Below are positions 11,240 to 23,040 of a stretch of DNA of 64,000 nt, one piece after another. The notes below the pieces were generated by a model that had not been told where the DNA came from, searched no databases, and worked only from the letters and a program-made list of their open reading frames with translations. Position 1 is the stretch's first letter. The number at the start of each line of letters is the position of its first letter. Source of the DNA: Liquidambar formosana. Lineage: Eukaryota; Streptophyta; Magnoliopsida; Saxifragales; Altingiaceae. The stretch lies in contig CM077823.1 in NCBI GenBank assembly GCA_039720395.1, forward strand, positions 33,314,371 to 33,378,370. The letters are read 5' to 3'. A program made the translations under genes and the position numbers.

Positions 11240-12862
11240 CTTTAACATGCAACAAAAAATCTCTAGACTGGCAAATGTCTCCTTGCTAGCCAAATCTGGA
11301 TGGCAATTGCTTAATAATTCTTCTGCTCTTTGGCCTAAGTCGATGGATGCAAAGTACCTCAAAGGTGCTCCTTTACTGGACGACTCTCCAAAATCCTATT
11401 CCTCTCATACTTGGAAGGGGATTAACAAGAGTGTCTCTCTCATACAGCAGGGTATTGGGTGTTGTGTTGGTAATGGGGTTTCCATCTCTTTTTGTTTTGA
11501 TTGCTGGGTGGGAGCTCAACCAATATATGAAGTTTTGGTTGAAGATATTGATGAATTAGAACTCTCTTTGACTGTAGCAGATGTTATTTATGGTGGTAAG
11601 GAATGGAATTTGAATAGGCTTAGAACCCCCATACCAAATGATGTCATTCAGCTTATTCTGGCTACTCCCCTTCCTCAAGTTGACCTCACTGAAGACTCAT
11701 GGTTTTGGAAACACTCGTCTAAAGGGATTTATTCTTCTAAGTCTACTTACTCCTTCCTTCTATCTTTGAATTGCTTTAACTCTGATCCCAATCTCTTTTA
11801 GAAATGGATCTGGAGCTTGAAAGGTCCTCATAAGTTGAAATTCTTCTATTGGTTATACTAACATAACAGGCTTCATACTAATGAAGTTAGACACACAAGG
11901 AACATGTTTGATACCTCTATTTGTCAATGATGTAGTAGTACTAGTGAAGACTCGTTGCATGCTCTACGTGATTGCCCAAAAGCTCGGGAGGTCTGGATGG
12001 TTTTTCTGAATCCAGGTGATGTATTTGATTTCTTTAATCTGCCTCATTCGGAATAGGTAAAACATAACCTGCTCAACCATTCTACTTCGAATATTTGTGG
12101 TTTCTCCACTTCTTGGCCCGTCCTCTTTATGCCTATCTCTTGGTCTATTTGATAAACCAGAAATTTGGAGGTGATTCAAGGTTCTTCCCATCCTATTATG
12201 GTTACTTGCATAAATATTTTGCTGCTTGCATAAGGTATTGTTATTGCCTTCCTAGATAACACCTCTATTTCCTCTTTGGATTCCACTCACCTTGTCTCTT
12301 GGGCTTTCCCTCCAACGAGGTGGGTTAAACTTAACACTGATGGTAGTGTTTTTGGTAATCCTTGAGCTGCTGCTATAAGGGGTCTTATTAGAGATGAATC
12401 TGGAAATTAGATTAAGGGTTTCATAGGGAATTTGGGTATCTGCACCAACACTACTATAGAACATTGGGCCATTAGGCATGGGCTGTCTGCCTGTCTTTGC
12501 TATGGGATTCAGGGGAGTGCTCTGTTGTTGTTGAGACTAACTCACAAGTTTCCATTGATCTCATCAACTCTGCCCCCAACCCTCATCACTCTGATGCTAT
12601 CCTCATCAATGATTGCCGTGCTTTAATATCTAGAGACTGGAGATGTAAAATTTAACACACTCTTAGAGAAGGCAACAAGTGTGCTGATTTCTTTGCTAGA
12701 GAAGGACACAAAATTAGTTGCAATTTTCAAGTTCTTTTTTTCTCCCCCTCGTGAGATTTGTACTTATCTTTTTGAAGATTTGGCTGGTATTTCTACCATT
12801 AGATCTGGTTAAGTGCTTGAATAAATATCCATTGAACGAAAAATAAATAAATAAATAAAAAA
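11240..12862 (+). mobile_element. 5'-truncated, decayed LINE (RT C-terminus, zf-RVT, RNase H)
   Basis: Plus-strand frames carry the C-terminal part of a plant L1-type reverse transcriptase (LLAKSGWQLLNN, WKGINKSVSLIQQG). A zf-RVT zinc-binding region follows (KLKFFYWLY, DSLHALRDCPKAREVW, about 11805-12000), then an RNase H domain (VKLNTDGSVFGNP, HTLREGNKCADFF, about 12325-12700). Many in-frame stops and frame changes interrupt it, so it is dead. It ends in an (AAAT)n/A-rich tail at 12839-12862, the expected LINE 3' terminus. No target duplication was found, so the 5' limit is approximate. Confidence 0.88.
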
Positions 12863-13089
12863 GAATCTTTGTGATCTCTTGATTTGTGTAATTAACTCAT
12901 CTCTTTGGTTGAGTATTTTTATTATCTAAAAAATATGGGAAATGCTAGTTAAAAATCCTAACGTTTGTCACTTACATTAAAACACAAAGTTAAAAACCGT
13001 CCTAAAATCGAGTTAATGTCAAGTTCGTAGACTAAATTGAGATTACCCTCAAAATTGATGGTATAAAAAAGTAGTTAACCCAAATCTAA

Positions 13090-13270
13090 AATATAATTTG
13101 TATTTTGTCTTCTTATTTATTAGCAACCTGAAAATCAGTGTTTTGGGTTCAACTCTCATCACTCCCTCTCAAGGCCACCCCCATAGAATTTTTCCTGTAA
13201 TTGCCCGTGCATGTGCCCAAGGGATTAGTCAAGTGTAAAGCATCTGAAACCTCTTGATAAAAAATAAAAA
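13090..13270 (+). repeat. SINE-like sequence (Au-SINE resembling)
   Basis: A B-box-like GGGTTCAACTC lies near 13144. It is followed by a block ending GCCCGTGCATGTGCCC and GGATTAGTCAAG, which resembles the body of Au-type plant SINEs. The A box and target duplications were not identified, so the element is partial or diverged. Confidence 0.45.
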
Positions 13271-13668
13271 AGCCCAACTTGAACAGCCAATCGAATTGGC
13301 AAATCAAATCCTTGAATAGGTCGATTATGTGACTGGATCGCCTGTGCAAGCGAAATTGATAAAACCTGATTAACTGACCAAGGAGGTTTTGTGTTGACTT
13401 GTCAGATTTTGATGAAGGAAAATGGTACTTTACTCAGATTTTATTACTCATCTTTTACCACCCACCTTATGCGTCAAAAGTGGATAAATGAAAGCTAATC
13501 ACATAATAGGGCATCTCACATAGGCCGTTAAGGGAATAGTTTGAGTCGAAACTTCGGCGGGAGTAAGACTTAGGATACTCCTAATAGTTAATAAATAAAT
13601 GAATAAATAAAAAATGTTAATCACATAGGGCACAATATGAAAAAAAAGAAAGAGAAACTGTCATATAT

Positions 13669-13686
13669 GGGTGGGTGGGTGGGTGG
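13669..13686 (+). repeat. (GGGT)n G-quadruplex-capable tract
   Basis: Four consecutive GGGT units followed by GG lie roughly 200 bp upstream of the likely leader of the PRKRIP1-like gene. The spacing satisfies the usual intramolecular G4 pattern; any function is inferred. Confidence 0.5.
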
Positions 13687-15062
13687 AGGAATTGAAAAGA
13701 AAACATCTGCAATGACTTATTTGCCCACTATCTTCTGCCTGACTCATCTTCCTTTCGAAGGTCAGTTTAGTCTTTTTATCAAAGACCAATAAAAAAACTG
13801 AAAAAGGATGGAAGACTCGATCATCTGCGTCAATTTCATCAGCCCTAAATTACCTCTTTTTTTTTTCTCGTTTTCTGTTCTTATCGAACTCGTCAGTGTG
13901 AAGCTCTCTAGCCAGTTTACTTTCAAGATGCGAAACTGAAAAAACCGAAACCATTCCTACCGTCATTCTTGCCCAAAGCTTCTCTTTCGTTGATGAATCT
14001 CGGACATTCATCTCTCTCCGGCAACAGCGCGTCCCTCTCTCCGGCGAGTTTTGCAGGTAAAATTTCTCCCTCCCTTTCTCTTTCCAAATCTCTCTATTTT
14101 CTCATACCAGGCCCTTTTTTTTTTTTAAACCCTAGATTTCTTGTAATCTTCTAATCCGTATTGTTTTCCATGGTAAGAAATCGTGTTTAGCCAATTATAT
14201 GATTTGGATGTTTTCAATTTACTTCTGCAATTTTATTGTTTTTTCTTTAATGTTTTGAATGTCCTGTGTTACTTTTGCTAGAGATGTGGGTGATAATTTC
14301 TTCAATTACTAACTATTTTGACTGATCATAAATTAGATTTGGATGATTGAAGTTAATTAATTGGGTTAAAAGATTACATATTATCTTTTTAATTTTACAA
14401 GATAGAACACTACACAACTAGAATACTTTGGCAAGTGTGAATTTATGCGTTCTATATATACCTTGGGGGTTTATTTTATTTCTCAGTGGTCTGTGTGTAT
14501 TCCTCAGATCATATTAATATTGATTTGAAGTTCTTTTCTTTGTCTTATGTAAATTGGGTATGTCTTTTCCTCTGTTAAGCAACAGTGTATTAGAGAAAAA
14601 GAAGTAAAAAATAAATAAGAATATCAGATGAATTCTCTCCTCTCAGATGGAGCTATAATATCATGGGGTAATCAACAACCACTTCCTTAGTGTTTTATCT
14701 ATCTGAAGTTACAGGCTACCCTAAAAATATCATGCTTAAAATTTATATAAAGCATACTTTTGCAGAACTAAGCAATAATGTACTTTCATTTAACAAATGT
14801 TACCATAGAGACAAGTGGCCATCCTCTCAATCTTCTCCCATGCATACTTGCATATTTGATGGAGAATGGGCTCATAAGAATAGAAATGACTCTGGGTGGC
14901 CCTACTCTGTTCCCTTAATCTCAGATTTTAGATAATTTGATCCTTGCAGTGTTGGGGTTTATTATTTATATAAGAAATGGTCTATTGTTATAGTGGATGA
15001 ACCAATGGTCTATTTATATAAGAAATGGTCTATTATTATAGGGTTTAGGCTTTGGAGACGGA

Positions 15063-17715
15063 ATGTCGACTGGAAGATCGAAGAGCGTGACGGACGGTGA
15101 CATGCAAGTGGTGGCTGCGGTGGCGCCAGAGAAGCCGAAACCTGCCCTCCCACCACTCCCGCTGTCGTCGGCCAGATCAAATGCGCTCGTGGAGTATGTG
15201 CCGCCGGTTCAGAAGGAGGAAGAGGAGGATCTCGAGGTGAAGCTCCGGCGGATCATTGAGAACGTTCCTGTACGCGTCAGTAACACCTCTGGCAGCTCTG
15301 CTGGGTCCGGCTCCGGTGACTTTCATCAGGTACTTTAAAAAATTTCAGTGTATCATAACCCTGGAACAGTTTAGTTTGTGTTTATCACTGTGGTTGTTTC
15401 TGTTATTTACCCTCGGGGTGATATCTTGTGGTTCAGAATTTTCATTTTATGATCTGTTTGGTTTCCGAGAGAAGGTAGGAAATGAAAGGAAATTGCAATT
15501 CTGATGATTTCATTTCCCCTCATATCTCAGCGACCAAATGTATCGTGTGTAATTTTTTTCCCCCTTATTCTCTGCATATGATTTGGGAATTTAATTTTTA
15601 TTACAGTTTGGTCATTGAAGTTGTTGTCCACTATCAATAATTGATACTGGGTAAGAATCAAGAGGAGGGAGCCATATTTTGCGGGCTGCCGAGCTCGAGA
15701 CTACTTCCGACTAATGATCGTTTAAGAGGTTCACATTTTCTTTAACGTGCATCATATACTATAGGCACCCTTATATGAAGCAAATTTAAGCAAAACTTAT
15801 AAATTCCTACTACGAGATGGCCATTGGATTGGAATAGGATGGATGAAGTGGTGAAGTGCCTTTAGAGTGTTGTGTAGCAGTAGAATACCTATCAGGTTGA
15901 AGGGGAAATATTACATGCCAGATAAGATTAGTGGTGTTGTTATGGTTGTGAATGTTGTGCAATTAAGATACACAATCATTAAATGAGTGTAGCCGAAATG
16001 AGAATTCTAAGATGGATAAGTTAATATGTGGAAAGGTGAAACGAGAAATCATTCATAAGAAGGTAGGAGTGGTACTGATTGAGGACAGGATGAGAGAAAC
16101 TCGTTAGGGTGGTTTGGTTATTTGTGACAAAGACCTACTGATGCACTAATATGGAAGAGTGATTTGATTTAAGGTGAAGGTTCCAAAGGGACTAGAGGAA
16201 GGGCCAAATCAACATGGTTGGAGGTGGTGAGAAAGGATGTGTGTGAAGAATTTAATAGAACACATGGCCTTTGATAGAGGTGAATGAAGAAAGAGGATTT
16301 GTGTAGCTGACCCCACAAGGCTTTGTTGAGTTTGAGTTGTGGAGAATAACTTTTGAAGGAAGATTTGCGGCAAGGAAATGGATGGTTGGATTTATTAATT
16401 TGTGGTAGAAAGAGAAAGTAGTAATAGCCACACCTTTCTTTACTGTGTGGTAGAAAGAGATAGTAGTAAATTAGTAATAGCCACAACTTTCTTCTCTGCA
16501 TACATGCTTTGGAAATAGATTCTATGTTGCTCATTAGGCGTTCTAGAAAACACACAGTAAGAACCAAAAATTCTTGAAAGAGAAAAAGCAACTAGTTTTC
16601 TTGGCTGTCATTCGAATGAAGAGAATTGGGCACTAATTAATTAGGATTTTTTAAATACTTTCTTGCTTTTGATAGTGAGGAATTTTGCTCTCATTTCCAT
16701 AATACCGACAAATATGACCTTGTCACAGATGGGCAAGACAGATTTGATTTAGCAACCCCATATTGTTGGGGCTTGTGACAAGGCCTGGATGATGTGAAAT
16801 TTTTGTTTAACATCCAGTTTCCTTATTCTTTAGCATTTTATGCACGTGCATATCACATGAGATAGTCAGATAGCATTGTATTTTTCTGGCTTAGTTCATA
16901 GAAGTCTTTTTCCGATAAGTTGAATTCTCTCTGAAAAGTTTATACCCATAGGACAGACTGTCTCCTATGTGGATAAATGCAATAGAAAACCATAACGCTA
17001 TGTTTGGATAAGGAATTTTTAGGTGGAATTTGCTTTTGAAATGGAATTTGTAAAATTTTTATAAGGATGAGATGGATAAAATTCTGACAAAAATTTTACA
17101 AATTCCATCTCAAAAGCAAATTCCACTTAGAAATTCCTTATCCAAACATAGCGTAAGTTCTTCTGGATATATCTAGTCAATTTTTACTAATACTCTGCAG
17201 TCCACTGGAATTGCATTCTTATCTTCATATCTTTCAGTTTAATGTTGAATTAGCTTGAATGTGCTGATTACTCTTTCCTTGCCTCCCACCATGCCGCATA
17301 TTTGTGACAAAAATATAAGCAGTACTTCTGATATAGTTCCCTCTGTTTGGCCTGTGATTGTTATGATTCTTTGGGCAAGTTGGCAGTTCTACGTTGTATT
17401 TTGGTTTTTATTTTTTTTCTTTCATTATGCTTGCAACAGTACCGGCAGATGAGACGGAAAGAACAAGACCGGCTTGCAAGGATGGATGCCGACTACCAGA
17501 GAAGGAAAGAAGAGGCAGAATTCAATACGAGAAGGGAGGAAAGAATTAAAGCTGCAGAGGAACGGACATCAAAGAAGCGTTTGAAACGCCTGAAGAAAAA
17601 GCAGAGGAAAAAAGAGAAGAAGAGCAAATTGAATTCTGGTGGAGAAGAGCATCAGAAAGAAGAGTCTTCAGATGATGAAGGGTGCTCCGATAGTGGTGAG
17701 GAAATGGAAAAATGA
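15063..17715 (+). CDS. PRKRIP1: PRKRIP1-like splicing-associated protein (DUF1168)
   Basis: Two coding exons, 15063-15329 and 17440-17715, joined in phase 0 (CATCAG|GT...CAACAG|TAC), give 180 aa. The first part is Pro/Ala-rich and low complexity. The family signature follows: SGSSAGSGSGDFHQ, then YRQMRRKEQDRLARMD and a long basic coiled coil (residues about 90-155, EERTSKKRLKRLKKKQ), then an acidic Ser/Glu tail. Human PRKRIP1 has the same SSAGAGSG-FH-YR-RRE order; it binds PKR and forms a long helix in the catalytic C* spliceosome, so the plant protein is probably a nuclear splicing factor. The ATG at 15063 is chosen because the upstream exon frame does not join it. The 2.1-kb intron holds an RTE LINE relic and a MITE. 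Confidence 0.9.
15820..16335 (+). mobile_element. RTE-clade LINE relic in the PRKRIP1 intron
   Basis: Broken plus-strand frames match the 3' end of plant RTE retrotransposons: IPIRLKGKYY-like, RMRETR-GWFG, then SRGRAKSTWLEVVRKD-like and a stop-rich C-terminal end. Several stops and shifts show it is dead. The boundaries are approximate. It lies in the same orientation as the gene. Confidence 0.7.
16996..17153. mobile_element. Foldback MITE, PIF/Harbinger-like, 158 bp
   Basis: Near-perfect long inverted repeats start CGCTATGTTTGGATAAGG at 16996 and end with the complement at 17153, leaving a small loop. The 3-bp duplication TAA (16993-16995 and 17154-17156) fits PIF/Harbinger target preference. 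It lies within the PRKRIP1 intron. Confidence 0.85.
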
Positions 17716-19115
17716 TCAAGGTTTTACCGAATTTCACATCTCAACTCAGTTTTTTGTGTACATCTCCAAGTCAAGCAAGTGACCAACCAAATTGGATTTC
17801 AGGTTAATGTGGTCTAGTTTTTTCTACTCATGCAAGTTATATTCCCTTGACTTGAATGTAAGTTGTGACATGTAATGCTAGAAAAATCAGGAAAAATGAA
17901 ATAGTTGATTCAATTTTGTTTTCCCTTTCCTTGTGGAATGCTACTGTGCAACCAAATGCTATTGGCAACATAATTTTTCATTTTCCTGGGACTTCCAAAT
18001 TACATTTTTGTTACCTTTCCTCGGTTTCCAATGGACTTTGGATGATAAAGGCAGCTATGGTCTCGTGTTATGCTATTTGTCATATTATAGATTAGGGTTT
18101 AGCCTAGCCAAACTGCTCCCACCACAATTAGATGGATGTTAGGTGGTGGTTGATCCACAACCAGATTTTTGACCTTTAACCTAATGCACTACCGATGGTT
18201 CTAGTGGTCCCCAATTCCATCGCGTATGGTAAAATCAAAGTGCACATGATCTGGTTTGCTGTTTGCTTTCACAAATGTAGAAAAGCTGTATTTATTATGC
18301 ATGATCTGAAGATTTTGCATCTGCTTTTTCTGTTTCCTGCTTTAGTACGACACAGGTCAAGATGTGTATTGTTGACATCATAAATAGCAGTTAGATGAGG
18401 TTCAGCCATTGAGGGTTTGATTACTGGGATTTGATCAGTGGATAGGCTTGGGCGAATGGCTAGATTCATTGCTACATAGCCCTACTAGTTGTCAAGAGGC
18501 TAATGTGATCTTGTAGCTACAAATTTTGTTGTACTTAATGAACCTCCCAGTGATTTTGTAGTTATTTTGTTATGGGAAGCCTTTCGTATGGTTACCCACG
18601 TCTATGTAATTTGCACTAAATTAATAAAGCTTCCCTTTTCTACCACCAAAAAAAAAAGAAAAAAAAAAAAGAAAAAGTAATTTTATTTTCCTTTTCTTAT
18701 CAATCAAACGAAACCTAATTAGAAACCTAATTAGTCATGATCGAATAAGAAACACCTATTATTATTATGGTTGACTTGAGGTAAAGGACTTTTTCGCCCA
18801 TGACCTTGTAACTTAATAGCATTTCTCCCCCTCTTTTAATGGCATTTTTAGTGAGCAACAATTTTTCACTGGTGACAAACTGGCCAAGGCAAGGCACGGA
18901 ATGGCCAAACAGAGTGGGTTAAGTCCGGCCCAGCCCAACTCAATTGCCGCTGTTGTGTCGTTTTTGCCTTATTCAATTCCCTGGCAACATCAATTTTTAT
19001 ATTTGTTAAAAACGGTTTGCACATCTTCGCCCGTTCGTATTTTATACTCCCTCCTCCCTGTTCGCCATTTCTCTCTCTCTCTCTCTCTCTGCAATTCCTT
19101 TGCCAGAAACCCTAA
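17716..19115. other. Intergenic between PRKRIP1-like and reticulon genes
   Basis: The first few hundred bases should be the 3' UTR of the upstream gene. An AATAAAG followed by an A-rich stretch at 18622-18680 looks like a retroposed 3' end or a LINE tail. A (CT)n run at 19071-19090 lies in the likely 5' UTR of the reticulon gene. No gene was recognised. Confidence 0.45.
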
Positions 19116-19187
19116 ATGGCCATGGGAGAATCTCATCATCCTCGTAGCATATCCGTCCATCAAGCTCTAGGCGGTGGCGCAGGTCCC

Positions 19188-19226
<39 letters not shown>

Positions 19227-21226
19227 AATATAAATGTATTTATATGTGCGCGGATCCGTTTATCTGATACGGATGGTTACGTAATTCTTCCGAACTTCTC
19301 TCGCATTTATGGAGACATATTGTATTCTATTAGATTCAGCAACTGGGATTTTGTTATTCGGGTTTTGTTTGTTTCGACTGGAAATATTTTCCTAGGAAAT
19401 TTTTCTTGCCGACAAAAAGAGTAAATTTCAAATTTGAGAGCTTATCCACCATCGAGATAATTGAAGCTTGAAAGTTGCTGGTTTGTTGGGTATTTGATAA
19501 GTATTATTGGGTATTTTGCAGTTGCTGATTTGTTGTTGTGGAAACGATGGTGTGGAGGGGTTGTTGCGCTAGTATCTGCGACCGCCTTGTGGTTCCTTTT
19601 CGAACGAGCGGGTTATAACCTGTTATCGTTTTTTGCGAATGTTCTATTGCTTCTTGTTGTTATCCTGTTCTTCTGGGCCAAATCTGCTTCCCTCCTTAAT
19701 AGGTGCTGCCTTATTTTATTGTAGCGTTTACTACAGTTTTTCCCATAATTATTGTTTTCTTGGAGGCTTCTTAACCTTTGTTTGGTTGCTGCGAAATTGG
19801 AAAAGGAATGAAATGGGAATGTGAATCCCGTATTTTCCTTGTTTTTGTTTGTGGAAATAGAAAAAGTATTAGTTAACTCAAATAAGCCTTGTGCAATTAC
19901 TGGGTCAAGAATCAAGATCATATGAGCCTTTGTTTCTTAAAAATCATTTGAAAAAAGAAAATTGGGAAATTTTAAAACATTTTCCTTTTATGTTTTACAA
20001 TTATCTTAAATCTCCGGTTGAGTTCTGGGATATTGTAGAAAAAAAAAAAATTAAATGTAAAACCCATAATTTCTTTTCCCTTTTTGGTATGAAAAATTAA
20101 CAATAAAAAAATCTCTTAGCTAAACCTTGTATAATAACTGGGCTCTGAAAACATGATATTTTCATTTTGGAATAACCAAAAGACATACAATATGGGTAAC
20201 TTTAAAAAAAATTTCCCCATACTTTTCATGGCAACCAAATAAAGCATACATCTTTTTCTTTTTTTTTCTTTTTCTTTTCATCGGAGGTTTCAAAATTCAA
20301 AAAAGTTGATAAATATTATGATTCAGACCTCTCCCTCCCCTTCCTGATCTGGAAGTTTCTGAGGAAACTGTTGTGAAGGCTGCCGACGTTATGCGGGTGT
20401 GGATCAATTATGGATTGTCAGTAGCACGTGACATTGTGGTTGGCCGAAATATTAAACTTCTCCTTCAGGTTAGGTGCTGCTAGTTCTTTTCTTCTGCAAG
20501 AAATTTGAATGCGTAGTGATTCTGAAGGTTTAATTGTCTCTCTGTAATGTGGGTGCGGCGGGTCTTCAGGTTGCCTTTGGCTTGTGGGTAGTTTCTTATA
20601 TTGGAAGTCTCTTCAATTTCCTCACTCTGGTCTATATAGGTGAGTTTTGCTGCATATTTTTTTTTCATGACTGCATAATTTATGCTCCAATTTATTAAAA
20701 ATATGACATCAAAGAAAATAAAATGCTTAAGGCTGTGTATTTATGCTTGAAATTAGAGTTGGAGGCTTTAATTCTGAACCTGTAGCTTGGTTAGTTTACA
20801 TATCAATGGAATTGGAATTGATTATAAATTCCATAGACCCCAGTTCCACAGTTGAAGCAAGATGTTCAAATTCCCTGGAACTGCTATTTTCGAAATAAAT
20901 CATATATGTTTAGCTGGGCAACCGCATCCTAAGAATGCTTGTTTTAGAAATCCATTTTGAAGCAATTCTTTTGCTTTCTATCATTTTTTGAGGACCAAAG
21001 CAGTGGTTAGGGATTCTTATGTATCAATTTGCTTGTCTTCTTTGATATTGCTGCAGGGGTTCTTCTTAGTTTCTCAATTCCTGTGTTGTATGACAAATAC
21101 CAGAATCAAATTGATGACAAGCTCAGGGTGACAAATAGAGTTATCCAAACTCAGTACAGGAAAATTGATGATACCATTCTAAGAAAAATTCCAATGCCTC
21201 TGAACAAGGCCAAGAAGACTCAGTAG
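19116..21226 (+). CDS. RTNLB: Reticulon-like protein B (short RTNLB11/12 type)
   Basis: Five exons: 19116-19182, 19522-19702, 20327-20468, 20570-20639 and 21057-21226. All have GT-AG borders and the phases sum to 209 aa plus stop. The start is ATGGCCATGGG ([16 protein letters not shown]). The reticulon homology domain covers most of the protein. A first long hydrophobic hairpin (about 32-76, [16 protein letters not shown] to VVILFFWAK) is followed by [17 protein letters not shown] second hairpin lies at about 127-168 ([14 protein letters not shown]). The tail is cytosolic and basic, ending [13 protein letters not shown]. Reticulons wedge into the tubular ER membrane and shape it. The length and lack of an N-terminal extension fit the RTNLB9-14 group. 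Exon 1 is followed by a CT/TA microsatellite in intron 1. Confidence 0.95.
19189..19226. repeat. (CT)n(AT)n compound microsatellite
   Basis: A CT run passes directly into a TA run just after the first donor site of the reticulon gene. Simple repeat. Confidence 0.9.
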
Positions 21227-21237
21227 GCCAAGTGTAA

Positions 21238-21272
21238 TCTCTCTCTCTCTCTCTCTCACACTCTCTCTCTCT
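21238..21272. repeat. (CT)n microsatellite in the reticulon 3' UTR
   Basis: An interrupted CT run begins about 12 bp after the stop codon, so it is probably transcribed in the 3' UTR. Confidence 0.85.
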
Positions 21273-21503
21273 TCTCTTTGAGTCACTCCCAGTGCATTCA
21301 GCAAAGTATTTGCATTACAATGTTGCTGATTTCAAGCAACTTTTACATGGTTTTTTCTTGATTTTTTCTTTCAATATTATTTAATTATTCTAAACTAAGA
21401 AAATCATAAATTAGTGATATTGAAAAAAATTATGGCTCTATTTGACATTCTTTCTGTAAGAGGAGTGTCCTTTTTGAAGAATATTCAGATAATAGTATAT
21501 AAC

Positions 21504-22017
21504 TGTGGTAGCCAATAGACCTGTGTGAGGGAGTGCTGATCGGTCACTGGGCCAATAGACCCCGATGAGAAGAAACTCCTTTAGTAGGGTGACGCGGGGG
21601 CAGGTGAGGTTGCTGCCATATACTTAGTCCCACATTGCCTGGTTAAAAAAGAGTCCAGAGCCTTGTATTGTACTATGCTACCCCCTAGAAGTCGGTTACT
21701 CCTTTTGGGTGTGATTCTTGGTTTCACTACATTATGGTATCAGAGTTGGATCTACCTTGTGATTAGGCTAAAAACATGTGACCAACCTTTTAGGGCCATG
21801 GACCATGGTAGCTCATAGATGTGTGTGAGGGTGTGATGAGGTGCGATAGGGCCAATAGAGATCTTTATTGGGGTGATTGGTGTTCGGGAAGAGGTCGTTG
21901 CCATGTACTTGGTCCCTCATGGCCTTGTTAGAGAAGGATCTTGGGCCTTATATAGTACCATGGTAGCCCCTGGAAGTCAGGGTACTCCTTTTGGGTGTGG
22001 TACTTGGGCTTGCTACA
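21504..22017 (+). mobile_element. TRIM (miniature LTR retrotransposon), 514 bp
   Basis: LTR1 runs 21504-21731 (TGTGGTAGCC...CACTACA). A primer-binding site TGGTATCAGAG complementary to initiator-Met tRNA lies at 21735-21745. A short interior of about 60-70 bp follows, then LTR2 at about 21806-22017, ending GCTTGCTACA. The two LTRs align along their full length but have diverged clearly, so the insertion is old. A perfect 5-bp duplication ATAAC flanks the element (21499-21503 and 22018-22022). There is no coding capacity, as expected for TRIMs, which depend on proteins from autonomous relatives. Confidence 0.88.
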
Positions 22018-22357
22018 ATAACACAGTTACAGTAGTAAGAAGTAAGAACTAAATGTTTTTATGATGTTGATAACTATAAAAGGGCACACATTTAGTGATA
22101 TGTGCCATTTTACAGTAAAGGTACTCCTTTTGGGTGCGGTATTTGGGTTTGCTACAATAACATAATCACAGTAGGAGGGACTAAATGTTCTTGTGATGTT
22201 AATGACTTTAAAAGGGTACACAGTCAGTAATGTGTGTCGTTTTATAGTCAAGGTACTCCTTTTGAGTGCTTCACTTGGGTTAGCTGTGATAACAACTGTA
22301 GCAGGAAGAATTATATGTTCTTAAGATGTTGCTGACTATAAAATGGCACACATTTTA
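21981..22357 (+). repeat. Tandem array amplifying the TRIM LTR/host junction (3 units)
   Basis: Units start with GGTACTCCTTTTG at 21981, 22120 and 22252 (about 139, 132 and 106 bp). Each contains the last 37 bp or so of the TRIM LTR plus about 95 bp of flanking host DNA, including the target duplication. The array therefore formed after the insertion, by unequal exchange or replication slippage. The copies are diverged; the last is the shortest. Confidence 0.85.
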
Positions 22358-22429
22358 CTTTCGACCAAAAGCAAGAAAAAATAATTAAAGAAAGAAAAAG
22401 GATGAACGAGTGTGGGGGCAATGTATGGT

Positions 22430-23040
22430 CAGATTTAATTATAAGGATCTTGCATTTACAGACAATGGCCCATTAGATCCAGAAAAGATAGGTCTCCTTG
22501 TATGGTTCAAGGCTCTCTCCAAAGTTATATTTCCCAAAAATTACCCTTGAAATTACCTTTACAGACAAGGGTAATTTAAGTAATTTTGGGATAACCACTT
22601 TCTGAATTCTATAAATAGTTAACTAAGGGAAGTTAGAAGGAAAGAAAACATTTTCCAACACCAAAGACTTGAAGCCAAGACAGCATAAAGAGAATTGATT
22701 CTTAGCCCAAAGCAAGAATTGATTCCTCATAACTTAGCAATGCCCAGAGTGAAGAAACAAATCTTTACATCTTGACATTCGAGGAGTAGGCCGTTTGGCT
22801 CTCGTCTTCAACAAGTTGACCGCCAGTCAGAGGTTGCTCACATGTATGAAATGAACCAAGAGAGTTTATTCCCGTTTTGTCTTCAAATCAAATTGTAAGT
22901 TGTACGCCATCTTTACACGAAATTTGTTGCAACAAATTTCTGTTGCTGGTCGTTGAGGAGGTTGATCAGATGAGGATTGAATTAGAGAATGCCTTCCTGA
23001 GCTTGGCTAGCCTTGACTAGATTGTAAATAATCACTAGCC
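22430..23040 (+). other. Possible LTR or promoter remnant with TATA box
   Basis: A good TATA box (TCTATAAATAG, about 22610-22620) is followed by an A-rich and C-poor leader-like stretch without reading frames. That arrangement is typical of retroelement LTR U3/R regions. No matching second copy, TG...CA ends with duplication, or primer-binding site was found. Confidence 0.3.

Larger units (their letters stand above)
12863..15062. other. Promoter and leader region of the PRKRIP1-like gene
   Basis: Contains a SINE-like piece (13090-13270), a G-tract (13669-13686) and a T/C-rich stretch (13850-14056) that looks like a transcribed leader ending in a good donor (TTTGCAG|GTAAAA at 14056/14057). 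A leader intron could run to the acceptor at 15041. An upstream reading frame from 13990 (MNLGHSSLSG...) is not in frame with the main protein. Confidence 0.4.

Noticed and set aside
13969..14154. Possible first coding exon of the PRKRIP1-like gene
   Set aside because: Joined to 15042 it is out of frame with the conserved protein, so it is more likely leader sequence or a small upstream frame.
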